Assembly: GCA_007135635.1 (NCBI GenBank) | Contig: SLIO01000215.1 | Coordinates: 1-5,555 of the forward strand | DNA from: Methylomicrobium sp. | Lineage (GTDB): Bacteria > Pseudomonadota > Gammaproteobacteria > Methylococcales > Methylomonadaceae | Length of the DNA: 5,555 nucleotides | Reading direction: 5' to 3' | Shown here: piece by piece, positions 1 through 5,555 of the stretch | How the letters are laid out: every line of letters starts with the position of its first letter | Position numbering within the stretch: the first letter of the stretch is position 1 | Made by a program: the position numbers and the translations under genes | The notes under the pieces: model-generated | Told to the model about the DNA's origin: nothing | Databases searched by the model: none | What the model saw: only the letters and a program-made list of their open reading frames with translations

Positions 1-1259
1 CGCAGGTACAAATTTTGGACGATTTCCAATGAGACTAGCGGATATCCTGATAATGGCGCATCGGTCATCCAGGAGCGCACCAGTAAGCGAAATAATAGAA
101 TTAACTTCGGAAATTCAATTGCGGAATGCGGTTCGCCATTGTCTTCATAACCCTTCGAAATCGGGTCGATTTTGTTATAGAACACCGCATTGTCGCGCTG
201 GCTCAAGTCGCCTTGCAAAAACTTCTGGAAAATTTCCAAATAACGATAGCAATTGGCCCAAAAGCCTTTGAGCTTGATGGCCTGACCCAACAGCGTCGTC
301 AATTTTTTATCATGCGCATCGCGGCATTTCAGAATCGCCAACGGATAAAATATGCCGGCCAATCCGTAAAAATAAACAGTCTTTTTTCCGGTTATTTTTC
401 TGATTAACTTTAGCGCAGTTTCATATTGCGCGATGGCTCCGGCAAAATCGCCTTTTAAAAACGCCAATGCGGCGTTTAACGCCTGTAACTCCGGATCTTC
501 ACTGCCGGCAATTCCTAGCGACAGAATGTCCCAATCGCCTCGTAACAGCAATAATTCGGCATAAATTCGGGGCGCCATTTTTAAAAGTAAAGCGTCCGGG
601 TCTCCCGAAGCGTATTCCGCTAAAAAATTGAAGATATCGGGGTCGTGATAGAGATAAACGAGTTGATGCAGCCCGATAAAGCCGGTCAAGTCGTCGATCA
701 TCCGCGGATGCCTCCGCTTAAGCCATACGATATCCAGCGGATTCAGTATCCATGATAAATATACATCGATTTGGTCGGGCAATTGGTATTGGTAATAATA
801 GCGGTTACCGATACTAAGACATTGATTAACCAAAGCATAATCGCCGCGATGAAATGAAATACGCGCATCGCGCAGGCATTGGTGTTGATTGGCATAGGAG
901 GCTTTCTTAGCGATCGGCGTCGGTTGGTCGAATAACGATGCATAACGCTCGAATTGCTTATCCTCGACTAATTGCCGGGTAATCGGTTCGGCAAGTAAGC
1001 GATTGCATCGGTAGCCGCTTTTACCGGCTTGTACTTCCAGCAATCGATTTTGCTTTAAAGTTTCCAAGACCGGCTTTATCGAAACGGCAGTAATCGGCTT
1101 ACCCTGGTCGCTGCGAATGCCTAGCTTCGAAAGATTTTGAGCGATAAACGCGGCCGTTTCGTAATTATGGCAAACGGCTAAAAACTGCATGACGGCTTTA
1201 TCGCTATCAGTCAGATTTTGATATTTCTCGAGTAACTGGGAGCGTTGTTCGTTGAACAT
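1..1259 (-). CDS. Large protein of unknown function, winged-helix-like N-terminus plus TPR-like repeats (partial, 3' end beyond window)
   Basis: The minus strand is open from an ATG at 1259-1257 to the left edge: 419 full codons and two bases with no stop. I do not recognise the protein. Residues about 20-95 look like a winged helix-turn-helix: helices around 21-30 and 33-46, a helix at 57-71 (ITAVSIKPVLETLKQNRLL), then a short wing. From about residue 125 the protein is helical and rich in Leu, Ala and Tyr; residues 258-288 fit a tetratricopeptide unit well (LNAALAFLKGDFAGAIAQYE, then TALKLIRK), and 125-150 is a weaker one. No signal peptide or clear membrane segment is visible. The start has no good Shine-Dalgarno but follows a TATAAT box by a short leader. 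It is divergent from nrdJa. Candidates are the N-terminal half of a large SNF2/DEAD-type helicase or a MalT/STAND-like regulator; both are guesses. That it is coding is much surer than what it does. Confidence 0.85.
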   Translation of the reverse strand, partial: MFNEQRSQLLEKYQNLTDSDKAVMQFLAVCHNYETAAFIAQNLSKLGIRSDQGKPITAVSIKPVLETLKQNRLLEVQAGKSGYRCNRLLAEPITRQLVEDKQFERYASLFDQPTPIAKKASYANQHQCLRDARISFHRGDYALVNQCLSIGNRYYYQYQLPDQIDVYLSWILNPLDIVWLKRRHPRMIDDLTGFIGLHQLVYLYHDPDIFNFLAEYASGDPDALLLKMAPRIYAELLLLRGDWDILSLGIAGSEDPELQALNAALAFLKGDFAGAIAQYETALKLIRKITGKKTVYFYGLAGIFYPLAILKCRDAHDKKLTTLLGQAIKLKGFWANCYRYLEIFQKFLQGDLSQRDNAVFYNKIDPISKGYEDNGEPHSAIEFPKLILLFRLLVRSWMTDAPLSGYPLVSLEIVQNLYL

Positions 1260-1283
1260 AACGAGGAGCGTAAAAAAACGGCA

Positions 1284-1289
1284 ATTATA
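1284..1289 (-). promoter_or_regulatory. Candidate -10 box for the leftward gene
   Basis: Read on the minus strand, the hexamer is a perfect TATAAT, 24 bases upstream of the ATG at 1259. This implies a short leader of roughly 18 nt. The -35 region is poor: a T-rich stretch near 1305-1311, with no TTGACA-like hexamer at 16-18 bp. The match to the -10 and its position support a sigma-70 promoter, but a six-base AT match in AT-rich intergenic DNA can arise by chance. Confidence 0.45.
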
Positions 1290-1317
1290 CAACACTGATC
1301 CTAGAAAAAAGCATTTC

Positions 1318-1344
1318 ACCATGAAGAACATGAAGGTAATGAAG
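1318..1344. repeat. Short tandem repeat, three nnnATGAAG units
   Basis: Three ATGAAG hexamers begin at 1321, 1330 and 1339, phased every 9 bases. A diverged inverted copy lies at 1371-1387 (TTCTTCAAGCTCTTCAT), matching the complement of 1321-1337 at 13 of 17 bases, so the pair could form an imperfect stem with a loop of about 33 bases. The 9-base phase could mimic coding sequence, but the short frame across it has no supporting signals. I think I have seen similar ATGAAG-rich stretches between genes in methanotroph genomes; that is recollection, not a check. Confidence 0.45.
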
Positions 1345-1435
1345 GAAAAGGCAAAAAATCAACTAACTAATTCTTCAAGCTCTTCATTGAATACTTTCAC
1401 AGTCTCCCCAGCTTGGGAAGTTCCTACGCGAAACT

Positions 1436-1661
1436 CTAGCTTCGAGGTACATTCGATTACTCCCTTTTGATTGAAATACCGTCTAAGAATAAAAGGTATG
1501 GGATTTGTCTATCAAGGACCGCCGTGAACTCCTCCATGGGGGCTTGACGGCAGCGATCCCTGCTGCCGACACCCTCGCTAGCCACACCCCATACCTTCAT
1601 GAAGTTAACCATTTTTGAGTATAAAGGGAGTAGCACGATTTTGTGCAATTTCGGATGCTAG
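1436..1661. repeat. Nested palindromic intergenic element (MITE-like or other non-autonomous repeat)
   Basis: This non-coding stretch is built of nested inverted repeats. The ends are CTAGC (1436-1440) and GCTAG (1657-1661). Inside lie TACTCCCTTT (1458-1467) with AAAGGGAGTA (1623-1632), both 10 bp and perfect; then AAGGTATGGG (1493-1502) with CCCATACCTT (1588-1597), also perfect. In the centre are a hairpin CGGCAGC (1548-1554)/GCTGCCG (1562-1568) with a 7-base loop and an alternative stem GCCGT (1521-1525)/ACGGC (1547-1551). A 10-bp palindrome, CTTCATGAAG, lies at 1595-1604. Arms are diverged between the perfect blocks. This layout fits a decayed miniature inverted-repeat element or a REP-type repeat with no transposase. 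I could not identify a target-site duplication, so the outer limits are approximate. A short minus-strand frame crossing it (1457-1648) is not a credible gene. Confidence 0.6.
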
Positions 1662-1762
1662 GCAGCGCCTGACTCTCTTCAAATTTTTTTCAAAGCTAAC
1701 TCATTGAACTGTAAAAACTACCTCTCAATCGCTCCTTTTGGCACGCAAAAAAACCGCGAAAA
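1662..1762. other. Intergenic stretch with nothing recognised
   Basis: AT-rich non-coding DNA between the palindromic element and the candidate NrdR boxes. It contains a T run at 1684-1690 and a weak 4-bp stem AGGC/GCCT at 1660-1670, but no credible terminator, RNA gene or coding frame. Confidence 0.5.
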
Positions 1763-1778
1763 ACACAACATATTGATT
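1763..1778 (+). promoter_or_regulatory. Candidate NrdR box 1 upstream of nrdJa
   Basis: ACACAACATATTGATT agrees at 13 of 16 positions with the NrdR-box consensus as I recall it (ACACWATATMTWGTGT). NrdR is the zinc-finger/ATP-cone repressor that senses dATP/ATP and shuts off ribonucleotide reductase genes. The box lies about 140 bp upstream of the nrdJa start and is paired with a second, weaker box exactly 32 bp downstream (start to start), which matches the three-helical-turn spacing typical of tandem NrdR boxes. Confidence 0.65.
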
Positions 1779-1801
1779 TAAGATATAGCCATAAACACTA
1801 T
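1773..1801 (+). promoter_or_regulatory. Possible sigma-70 promoter for nrdJa overlapping both NrdR boxes
   Basis: A TTGATT (1773-1778; four of six to TTGACA) is followed after 17 bp by CACTAT (1796-1801; three of six to TATAAT). Both hexamers fall inside the candidate NrdR boxes, an overlap that would suit repression by occlusion. The hexamers are weak and the start site cannot be fixed from sequence; the implied leader is about 110 nt. Confidence 0.3.
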
Positions 1802-1810
1802 ATGAGGGAT
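1795..1810 (+). promoter_or_regulatory. Candidate NrdR box 2 upstream of nrdJa
   Basis: ACACTATATGAGGGAT matches the first nine positions of the recalled NrdR consensus perfectly and 11 of 16 overall; the right half is degenerate. It starts 32 bp after box 1 with a 16-bp gap, so the two would lie on the same face of the helix. The spacing and the downstream reductase gene make it more believable than its own score would. Confidence 0.55.
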
Positions 1811-1904
1811 TCGCGTTACTTGCGGATTTTCTCTCTCAAACGCACGAAACATCAATGATCCGGGGCCTTTCTCGGATGCGATAAGCCAATACGTTCAACC
1901 AGAC

Positions 1905-1910
1905 AAGGGA
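1905..1910 (+). promoter_or_regulatory. Ribosome binding site for nrdJa
   Basis: AAGGGA lies 8 bases before the ATG at 1919, good Shine-Dalgarno spacing. It supports this start over internal ATGs. Confidence 0.7.
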
Positions 1911-1918
1911 ATCAAAGA

Positions 1919-4900
1919 ATGACCGCAAAACTCCAAGTCGTTACGCAACACGCGACCGAAATTCCGCTGCAAAGCGCATCGCTGGACATCTGGGACAGCA
2001 AATACCGCTTGAAAACCAAAGACGGCAAAGCCGTCGACGGCACGATAGACGATACCTACAAACGCGTCGCGAAAGCCCTGGCCGAAGTCGAGACCAACAA
2101 GTCTTTGCAGGAGCATTGGCACAAAGAATTTCTATGGGCATTGCGTAAAGGCGCGATTCCCGCAGGCCGTATCACATCGAACGCCGGCGCGCTGGAACAC
2201 AAGCCGGCAACTTCGACGATCAACTGCACCGTCTCGGGCATCATCGAAGATTCGATGGACGATATTCTAGGGAAAGTGCATGAGGCGGGGCTTACGCTCA
2301 AGGCGGGCTGCGGCATCGGCTATGAATTTTCGACCCTACGCCCGAAAAACGCCTACGTATCCGGCGCCGGCGCCTACACCTCCGGACCGCTGTCGTTCAT
2401 GGATATCTACGACAAGATGTGTTTTACGGTTTCTTCGGCCGGCGGTCGCCGCGGCGCGCAAATGGCGACCTTCGATGTCGCGCACCCCGATGTCGTCGAT
2501 TTCATCCGCGCCAAACGCGAAGACGGCCGTCTGCGCCAGTTCAATCTGTCGCTGCTGATCACCCGCGAGTTCGTCGAAGCGGTCAAAAACGATGCGCAAT
2601 GGCCGTTGTCGTTTCCTGTCTCTGAGCGCGAAGCCAAGGTCGATAACATCGATTTAGGCGATTCCGACAAAATCGTCTGGCGCGATCTGCCGAACAAGAA
2701 AGGCTATGTCGTCAATGACGCCGGCCTAGTCGCGTGCCGCATTACTAAAACCATGCCGGCCCGCCGCCTGTGGGACATCATTATGTCGTCGACTTACGAC
2801 TACGCCGAACCGGGCTTCATTCTGATCGACAAAGTCAACGAAATGAACAATAACTGGTTCTGCGAAAACATTCGGGCGACTAATCCGTGCGTGACCGCCG
2901 ATACTCGGCTCGCGACCCAATACGGGCTGGTCACGATAGGCGAGTTGTATCAACGCGGCTTGCCGTTGGAAGTCAGCGTGGATCGACGCGCACTCGGAAA
3001 AAACGAGCTTGGTGTCGAAGTTCGTTCCGCCGTACCGGCCTTCATGACCTCGGCATCGGCAGACGTCTACCGCGTCGTTACCAAGAGTGGCTACGAGATC
3101 AAGGCGACCGAATGGCACGACTTCTACACTCAGCGAGGCAAAATCAAGCTCAAGGATCTTCAGGTGGGCGATGAACTGCTGATCCAGTCCGGAAAAGGGC
3201 AATTCGGGCACGAAGGCAGCTCTGAGCTGGGTTTATTGTTGGGCTTGATTGCCGGAGATGGGCATTTTACGAATCGCGGCGAAGGCCAGGAAGCGGCCGT
3301 GATCAACCTGTGGGGTCTGGACCGCGACTATGCTGATCGCGTGGTCGACTACATCAATACACTGATCGCCGAAGTCGCCGAACGCCCGCGAGCCTACCGC
3401 GTGAGTCCGGTAGCCATTCCGGAGCGCAATTTGGTCATGATCCGATCGGTGCTGCTGGCGCGAGTACTTGCGCATTACGGTTTTTCACGCGATAGCAAGC
3501 TGCGCGTACCGGAAGTCGTTTGGCGTGGCAGCGAAGAATGCGTGAAGGGCTACCTCCGCGGCCTGTTCCAAGCAGATGGCACCGTACAACGCGACGACAA
3601 AAACGCCTATTGCACAATTCGACTCGCTTCGAGCCAGCCTACTTTGCTAAAGGACGTCCAGATGCTGCTTGCGAACTTTGGGGTCTTCTGCCGAATCCTG
3701 AAGCGGCGTGAAGCGGGGCAGCGGCTATTACCGGACGGCAAAGGCGGTAAGCGCCTATATGACTGTCAGGCTGACTACGAATTGCTGATCGGTTCGGAAT
3801 CGCGCGATCGCTTCATGGAAGAGATCGGATTCCTCACTGATGCTAAGAATCGCAAGTATACGAAGTGGCGAGAACAAAGAACGACCAGCTATGCCGAAAA
3901 TTTCCTCACTGCCGTCGAATCGATTGAGTACATCGGCCGTGAAGCGGTATTCGATACGACACAGCCCGACAAGAACAATCTGATCTTCAATGGTATCGTA
4001 ACAGGGAATTGCGGCGAACAACCATTGCCGCCCTACGGCAGTTGCCTGCTCGGTTCGATCAACCTGACCCGCTTCGTCGAAAAACCGTTCAGCAAAGAAG
4101 CTGGATTCGATTGGGAAGGTTTCCGCAAGACCGTGCGCATTTTCACGCGCATGCTCGACAACGTCGTCGAAATCAACGGCTTGCCGCTACAGCAACAGCG
4201 CGACGAAATCTTCGGCAAGCGCCGGCACGGCATGGGCTATCTCGGCTTGGGCTCGACCTTGACGATGCTCGGTCTGAAATACGGCGAGGAAGAGTCCTTA
4301 GCCTTTACCGAAGAAGTCACCAAAGCGCTGGCTATTGAAGGCTGGAAGGTCGGACTGGAACTCGCGAAAGAAAAAGGTCCGGCACCGATAATGGAACAAA
4401 TGTTCACGGTCACCGGCGAAATGCTGTACAAACGCCCGGAAATGCAGCAAGACGGCTACAAGGTTGGCGACAAAGTACCGGGCAAAATACTGCACGCGAA
4501 ATACAGCCGCTACATGCAGCAACTGGCGCAAGAAGAGCCCAAACTGGTCGAAGAACTGGCCAAGGCCGGCTGCCGCTTCACCCATCACAGTTCAATCGCA
4601 CCGACCGGCACGATTTCTTTGTCGCTCGCGAACAACGCCAGCAACGGCATCGAACCGAGCTTCGCGCACCATTATTCGCGCAACGTCATCCGCGAAGGAA
4701 AAAAGTCCAAAGAAAAGGTCGACGTGTTCTCGTTCGAATTATTGGCTTACCGCCATCTGGTCAACCCGGACGCGATGCCGTACAGCGACGACCCGAACGC
4801 GCAATTGCCGGATTATTTCATCGCCGCCGACGATGTCACGCCGATACAACATGTCGACATCCAGTCCGCCGCGCAAAAATGGATCGACTCGTCGATCTCG

Positions 4901-5191
4901 AAAACCGCGAACGTGCCGACCGACTATCCGTACGAAGACTTCAAGTCGATCTACGAATATGCCTACGACCAAGGTTTGAAAGGCTGCACGACCTTCCGCT
5001 TTAATCCGGAAGTGTTCCAGGGTGTGCTGGTCAAGGAAAAGGACTTGGAAAACACCACCTACCAGTTCACGCTCGAAGACGGCCATGTCATCGAATTGAA
5101 AGGCAACGAAGAAGTCGAGTACGACGGCGAAATTCATTCCGCCGCGAATTTGTTCGATGCGTTGAAAGAAGGGTATTACGGGAAGTTTTAG
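1919..5191 (+). CDS. nrdJa: Adenosylcobalamin-dependent ribonucleotide reductase, catalytic subunit NrdJa, with in-frame intein
   Basis: Class II reductase, cytoplasmic: reduces ribonucleotides (probably diphosphates) to deoxyribonucleotides, using coenzyme B12 to generate the thiyl radical. The frame encodes 1090 residues; removing intein residues 324-697 leaves 716, a normal NrdJa size. Family marks are STINCTVSG with redox Cys103; GCGIGYEF at 130-137; SAGGRRGAQM at 173-182; the catalytic loop N322-P323 joined after splicing to C698-G699-E700; and the second redox Cys709 in PYGSC. By alignment from memory with Thermotoga NrdJ (N320, C322, E324, C333), C698 is the thiyl-radical cysteine and C103/C709 the reducible pair. 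APTGTIS (894-900) with NGIEP is the phosphate-binding segment. I see no N-terminal ATP-cone. The C-terminal tail is supplied by the next gene, nrdJb, 94 bp downstream. Start chosen from AAGGGA at 1905. Candidate NrdR boxes upstream suggest dNTP-responsive repression. Confidence 0.96.
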   Translation: MTAKLQVVTQHATEIPLQSASLDIWDSKYRLKTKDGKAVDGTIDDTYKRVAKALAEVETNKSLQEHWHKEFLWALRKGAIPAGRITSNAGALEHKPATSTINCTVSGIIEDSMDDILGKVHEAGLTLKAGCGIGYEFSTLRPKNAYVSGAGAYTSGPLSFMDIYDKMCFTVSSAGGRRGAQMATFDVAHPDVVDFIRAKREDGRLRQFNLSLLITREFVEAVKNDAQWPLSFPVSEREAKVDNIDLGDSDKIVWRDLPNKKGYVVNDAGLVACRITKTMPARRLWDIIMSSTYDYAEPGFILIDKVNEMNNNWFCENIRATNPCVTADTRLATQYGLVTIGELYQRGLPLEVSVDRRALGKNELGVEVRSAVPAFMTSASADVYRVVTKSGYEIKATEWHDFYTQRGKIKLKDLQVGDELLIQSGKGQFGHEGSSELGLLLGLIAGDGHFTNRGEGQEAAVINLWGLDRDYADRVVDYINTLIAEVAERPRAYRVSPVAIPERNLVMIRSVLLARVLAHYGFSRDSKLRVPEVVWRGSEECVKGYLRGLFQADGTVQRDDKNAYCTIRLASSQPTLLKDVQMLLANFGVFCRILKRREAGQRLLPDGKGGKRLYDCQADYELLIGSESRDRFMEEIGFLTDAKNRKYTKWREQRTTSYAENFLTAVESIEYIGREAVFDTTQPDKNNLIFNGIVTGNCGEQPLPPYGSCLLGSINLTRFVEKPFSKEAGFDWEGFRKTVRIFTRMLDNVVEINGLPLQQQRDEIFGKRRHGMGYLGLGSTLTMLGLKYGEEESLAFTEEVTKALAIEGWKVGLELAKEKGPAPIMEQMFTVTGEMLYKRPEMQQDGYKVGDKVPGKILHAKYSRYMQQLAQEEPKLVEELAKAGCRFTHHSSIAPTGTISLSLANNASNGIEPSFAHHYSRNVIREGKKSKEKVDVFSFELLAYRHLVNPDAMPYSDDPNAQLPDYFIAADDVTPIQHVDIQSAAQKWIDSSISKTANVPTDYPYEDFKSIYEYAYDQGLKGCTTFRFNPEVFQGVLVKEKDLENTTYQFTLEDGHVIELKGNEEVEYDGEIHSAANLFDALKEGYYGKF
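2888..4009 (+). other. Intein in NrdJa (374 residues, with LAGLIDADG homing endonuclease)
   Basis: A self-splicing protein insert inside NrdJa, residues 324-697, bounded by NP|C at the N-junction and N|CGEQPLPPYG at the C-junction. Removing it restores the unbroken NPCGEQPL signature, which fixes both junctions. Block A begins with Cys324 (CVTADTRLAT); block B is GYEIKATEWHDF with the expected Thr397 and His400; block F is around AVFDTTQPDKNNLIFN (Asp679); block G is NGIVTGN with terminal Asn697, followed by Cys698 as +1 nucleophile. Cys1, the block B Thr/His, terminal Asn and Cys+1 are present, so standard class 1 splicing is plausible. Two usual residues are missing: the block F His appears to be Lys685 and the penultimate His is Gly696. 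GC content does not shift sharply at the borders by eye. The reading frame is intact, as expected if splicing is needed for reductase activity. Confidence 0.96.
3224..3838 (+). other. LAGLIDADG (DOD) homing endonuclease domain within the intein
   Basis: The domain lies between the two halves of the splicing domain, roughly residues 436-640. Motif 1 (block C) is LLLGLIAGDG at 439-448 with Asp447; motif 2 (block E) is YLRGLFQADG at 545-554 with Asp553. Both metal-binding acidic residues are kept, 106 residues apart. Block D is SKLRVPEVVW between them, and block H is LLKDVQMLLANFGVFCRI (576-593). Such enzymes cut intein-free alleles at the insertion site so that repair copies the intein in. No stop, frameshift or loss of a key Asp is visible, so it may still be active. 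Domain borders are estimates. Confidence 0.88.
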
Positions 5192-5197
5192 CTAATC

Positions 5198-5268
5198 GTA
5201 GGCTGGGTTGTTAAACCCAGCAATCAAGGTATTCCAGCTGGGTATCGCTTACGCTCAACCCAGCCTAC
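5198..5268. repeat. Palindromic intergenic repeat between nrdJa and nrdJb
   Basis: A 13-bp perfect inverted repeat, GTAGGCTGGGTTG (5198-5210) and CAACCCAGCCTAC (5256-5268), bounds the element. Inside, GCTGGGTT (5202-5209) pairs with AACCCAGC (5214-5221) across a 4-base loop, and GCTGGGT (5237-5243) pairs with ACCCAGC (5258-5264). The transcript can thus fold either as one long stem or as two separate hairpins. It resembles the dispersed GGCTGGGTT...AACCCAGCC repeats common between genes in many proteobacteria. It lacks a following T run, so it is not a typical intrinsic terminator, but it could stabilise the nrdJa 3' end or reduce readthrough into nrdJb. Confidence 0.75.
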
Positions 5269-5285
5269 AGATTTGAGACACTGAC

Positions 5286-5555
5286 ATGACACTACACAAA
5301 ATCAACAAAAAAATCGTCAGCTACAAAGTGCTGACCAAAGACAGCGCCGAAACGGCACAACCGGAACCGGAAAAACCGTCGCCGGAATCGATGCACGAAA
5401 ACATCGAACGGCCGGAAGTTCTGGTCGGCTCGACCTACAAGATCAAAACGCCGCAATCCGAACATGCGCTGTATATCACGGTCAATGACATCATCCTGAA
5501 CCAAGGTTCCGAGCACGAAGAACGCCGGCCTTACGAAGTCTTCATCAACTCGAAA
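5286..5555 (+). CDS. nrdJb: Class II ribonucleotide reductase second subunit NrdJb (partial, 3' end beyond window)
   Basis: Ninety codons from the ATG at 5286 stay open to the right edge. After MTLHKINKKIVSYKVL comes a Pro/Glu-rich linker (about residues 20-37), then the segment RPEVLVGSTYKIKTP (42-56), EHALYITVND (59-68) and RRPYEVFINSK (80-90). This matches the start of the C-terminal reductase domain (TSCPD type) that in Pseudomonas is the separate NrdJb protein. There NrdJb is required with NrdJa for activity and is thought to carry the C-terminal cysteines that re-reduce the active site; that part is outside this window. It lies 94 bp after nrdJa, presumably in the same transcript, with the palindromic repeat in between. 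The Shine-Dalgarno is weak: GAG at 5275-5277, 8 bases before the ATG. Confidence 0.92.
   Translation, partial: MTLHKINKKIVSYKVLTKDSAETAQPEPEKPSPESMHENIERPEVLVGSTYKIKTPQSEHALYITVNDIILNQGSEHEERRPYEVFINSK

Noticed and set aside
1252..1470. Small plus-strand coding frame of 72 codons
   Set aside because: It starts inside the opposite gene's 5' end, crosses the ATGAAG repeat, has no Shine-Dalgarno and yields a low-complexity, unfamiliar product.
1457..1648. Small minus-strand coding frame of 63 codons
   Set aside because: It lies wholly within the nested palindromic element, whose symmetry explains the sequence better than coding does.
1660..1690. Intrinsic terminator (AGGC/GCCT stem and T run)
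   Set aside because: The stem is only 4 bp, the T run is 13 bases away, and no plus-strand gene ends upstream of it.
1662..1918. Cobalamin riboswitch before the B12-dependent reductase
   Set aside because: No B12-box-like conserved sequence and no extended multi-stem leader; the region before the start codon is short and largely unstructured apart from a 5-bp stem ATCCG/CGGAT at 1858-1877.
2726..3211. Minus-strand frame of 161 codons opposite nrdJa and the intein start
   Set aside because: It is antisense to a clearly conserved protein and straddles the intein junction; long antisense frames are common opposite GC-rich genes.
2888..4009. Intein region as a group I/II intron or separate gene
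   Set aside because: The frame continues unbroken through both junctions, and protein splicing blocks A, B, F and G are visible; no RNA intron is needed.
4464..4979. Plus-strand frame of 171 codons inside nrdJa
   Set aside because: An out-of-frame reading of the conserved reductase C-terminal half, giving an Arg/Thr/Ser-rich product without family features.

Overview
The window looks like chromosomal DNA from a gammaproteobacterium. A B12-dependent (class II) ribonucleotide reductase is encoded as two consecutive genes, nrdJa and nrdJb, an arrangement known from Pseudomonas and relatives. The intergenic DNA carries palindromic repeats of a style I associate with gammaproteobacterial methanotrophs (Methylobacter/Methylomicrobium group). 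That placement is an inference from gene layout and repeat style, not a database match.

Layout. (1) Positions 1-1259, minus strand: the first 419 codons of a large gene that runs off the left edge. It reads as an N-terminal winged-helix-like segment followed by TPR-like helical repeats; I cannot name its function. (2) Positions 1260-1918: a divergent intergenic region of about 660 bp. It holds a likely promoter for the minus-strand gene, a short ATGAAG-phased repeat, a nested palindromic element of about 225 bp, a stretch with nothing recognisable (about 1662-1762), two candidate NrdR boxes 32 bp apart, a possible nrdJ promoter, and a Shine-Dalgarno sequence. (3) Positions 1919-5191, plus strand: nrdJa, the catalytic subunit, interrupted in frame by a 374-residue intein (2888-4009) with an apparently intact LAGLIDADG endonuclease. 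(4) Positions 5192-5285: a palindromic repeat filling the nrdJa-nrdJb gap. (5) Positions 5286-5555: the first 90 codons of nrdJb, cut by the right edge.

How it works together. NrdJa and NrdJb should form the adenosylcobalamin-dependent reductase that makes deoxyribonucleotides with or without oxygen, probably repressed by NrdR when dNTPs are plentiful. The intein sits between Asn-Pro and Cys-Gly-Glu of the catalytic loop. The cysteine that acts as the +1 splicing nucleophile is therefore the same residue that becomes the thiyl radical of the reductase, so the enzyme cannot work until the intein leaves. The intein lacks both the usual block F histidine and the penultimate histidine, which makes its splicing chemistry the most interesting feature here. 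I see no sign of an entirely new system.
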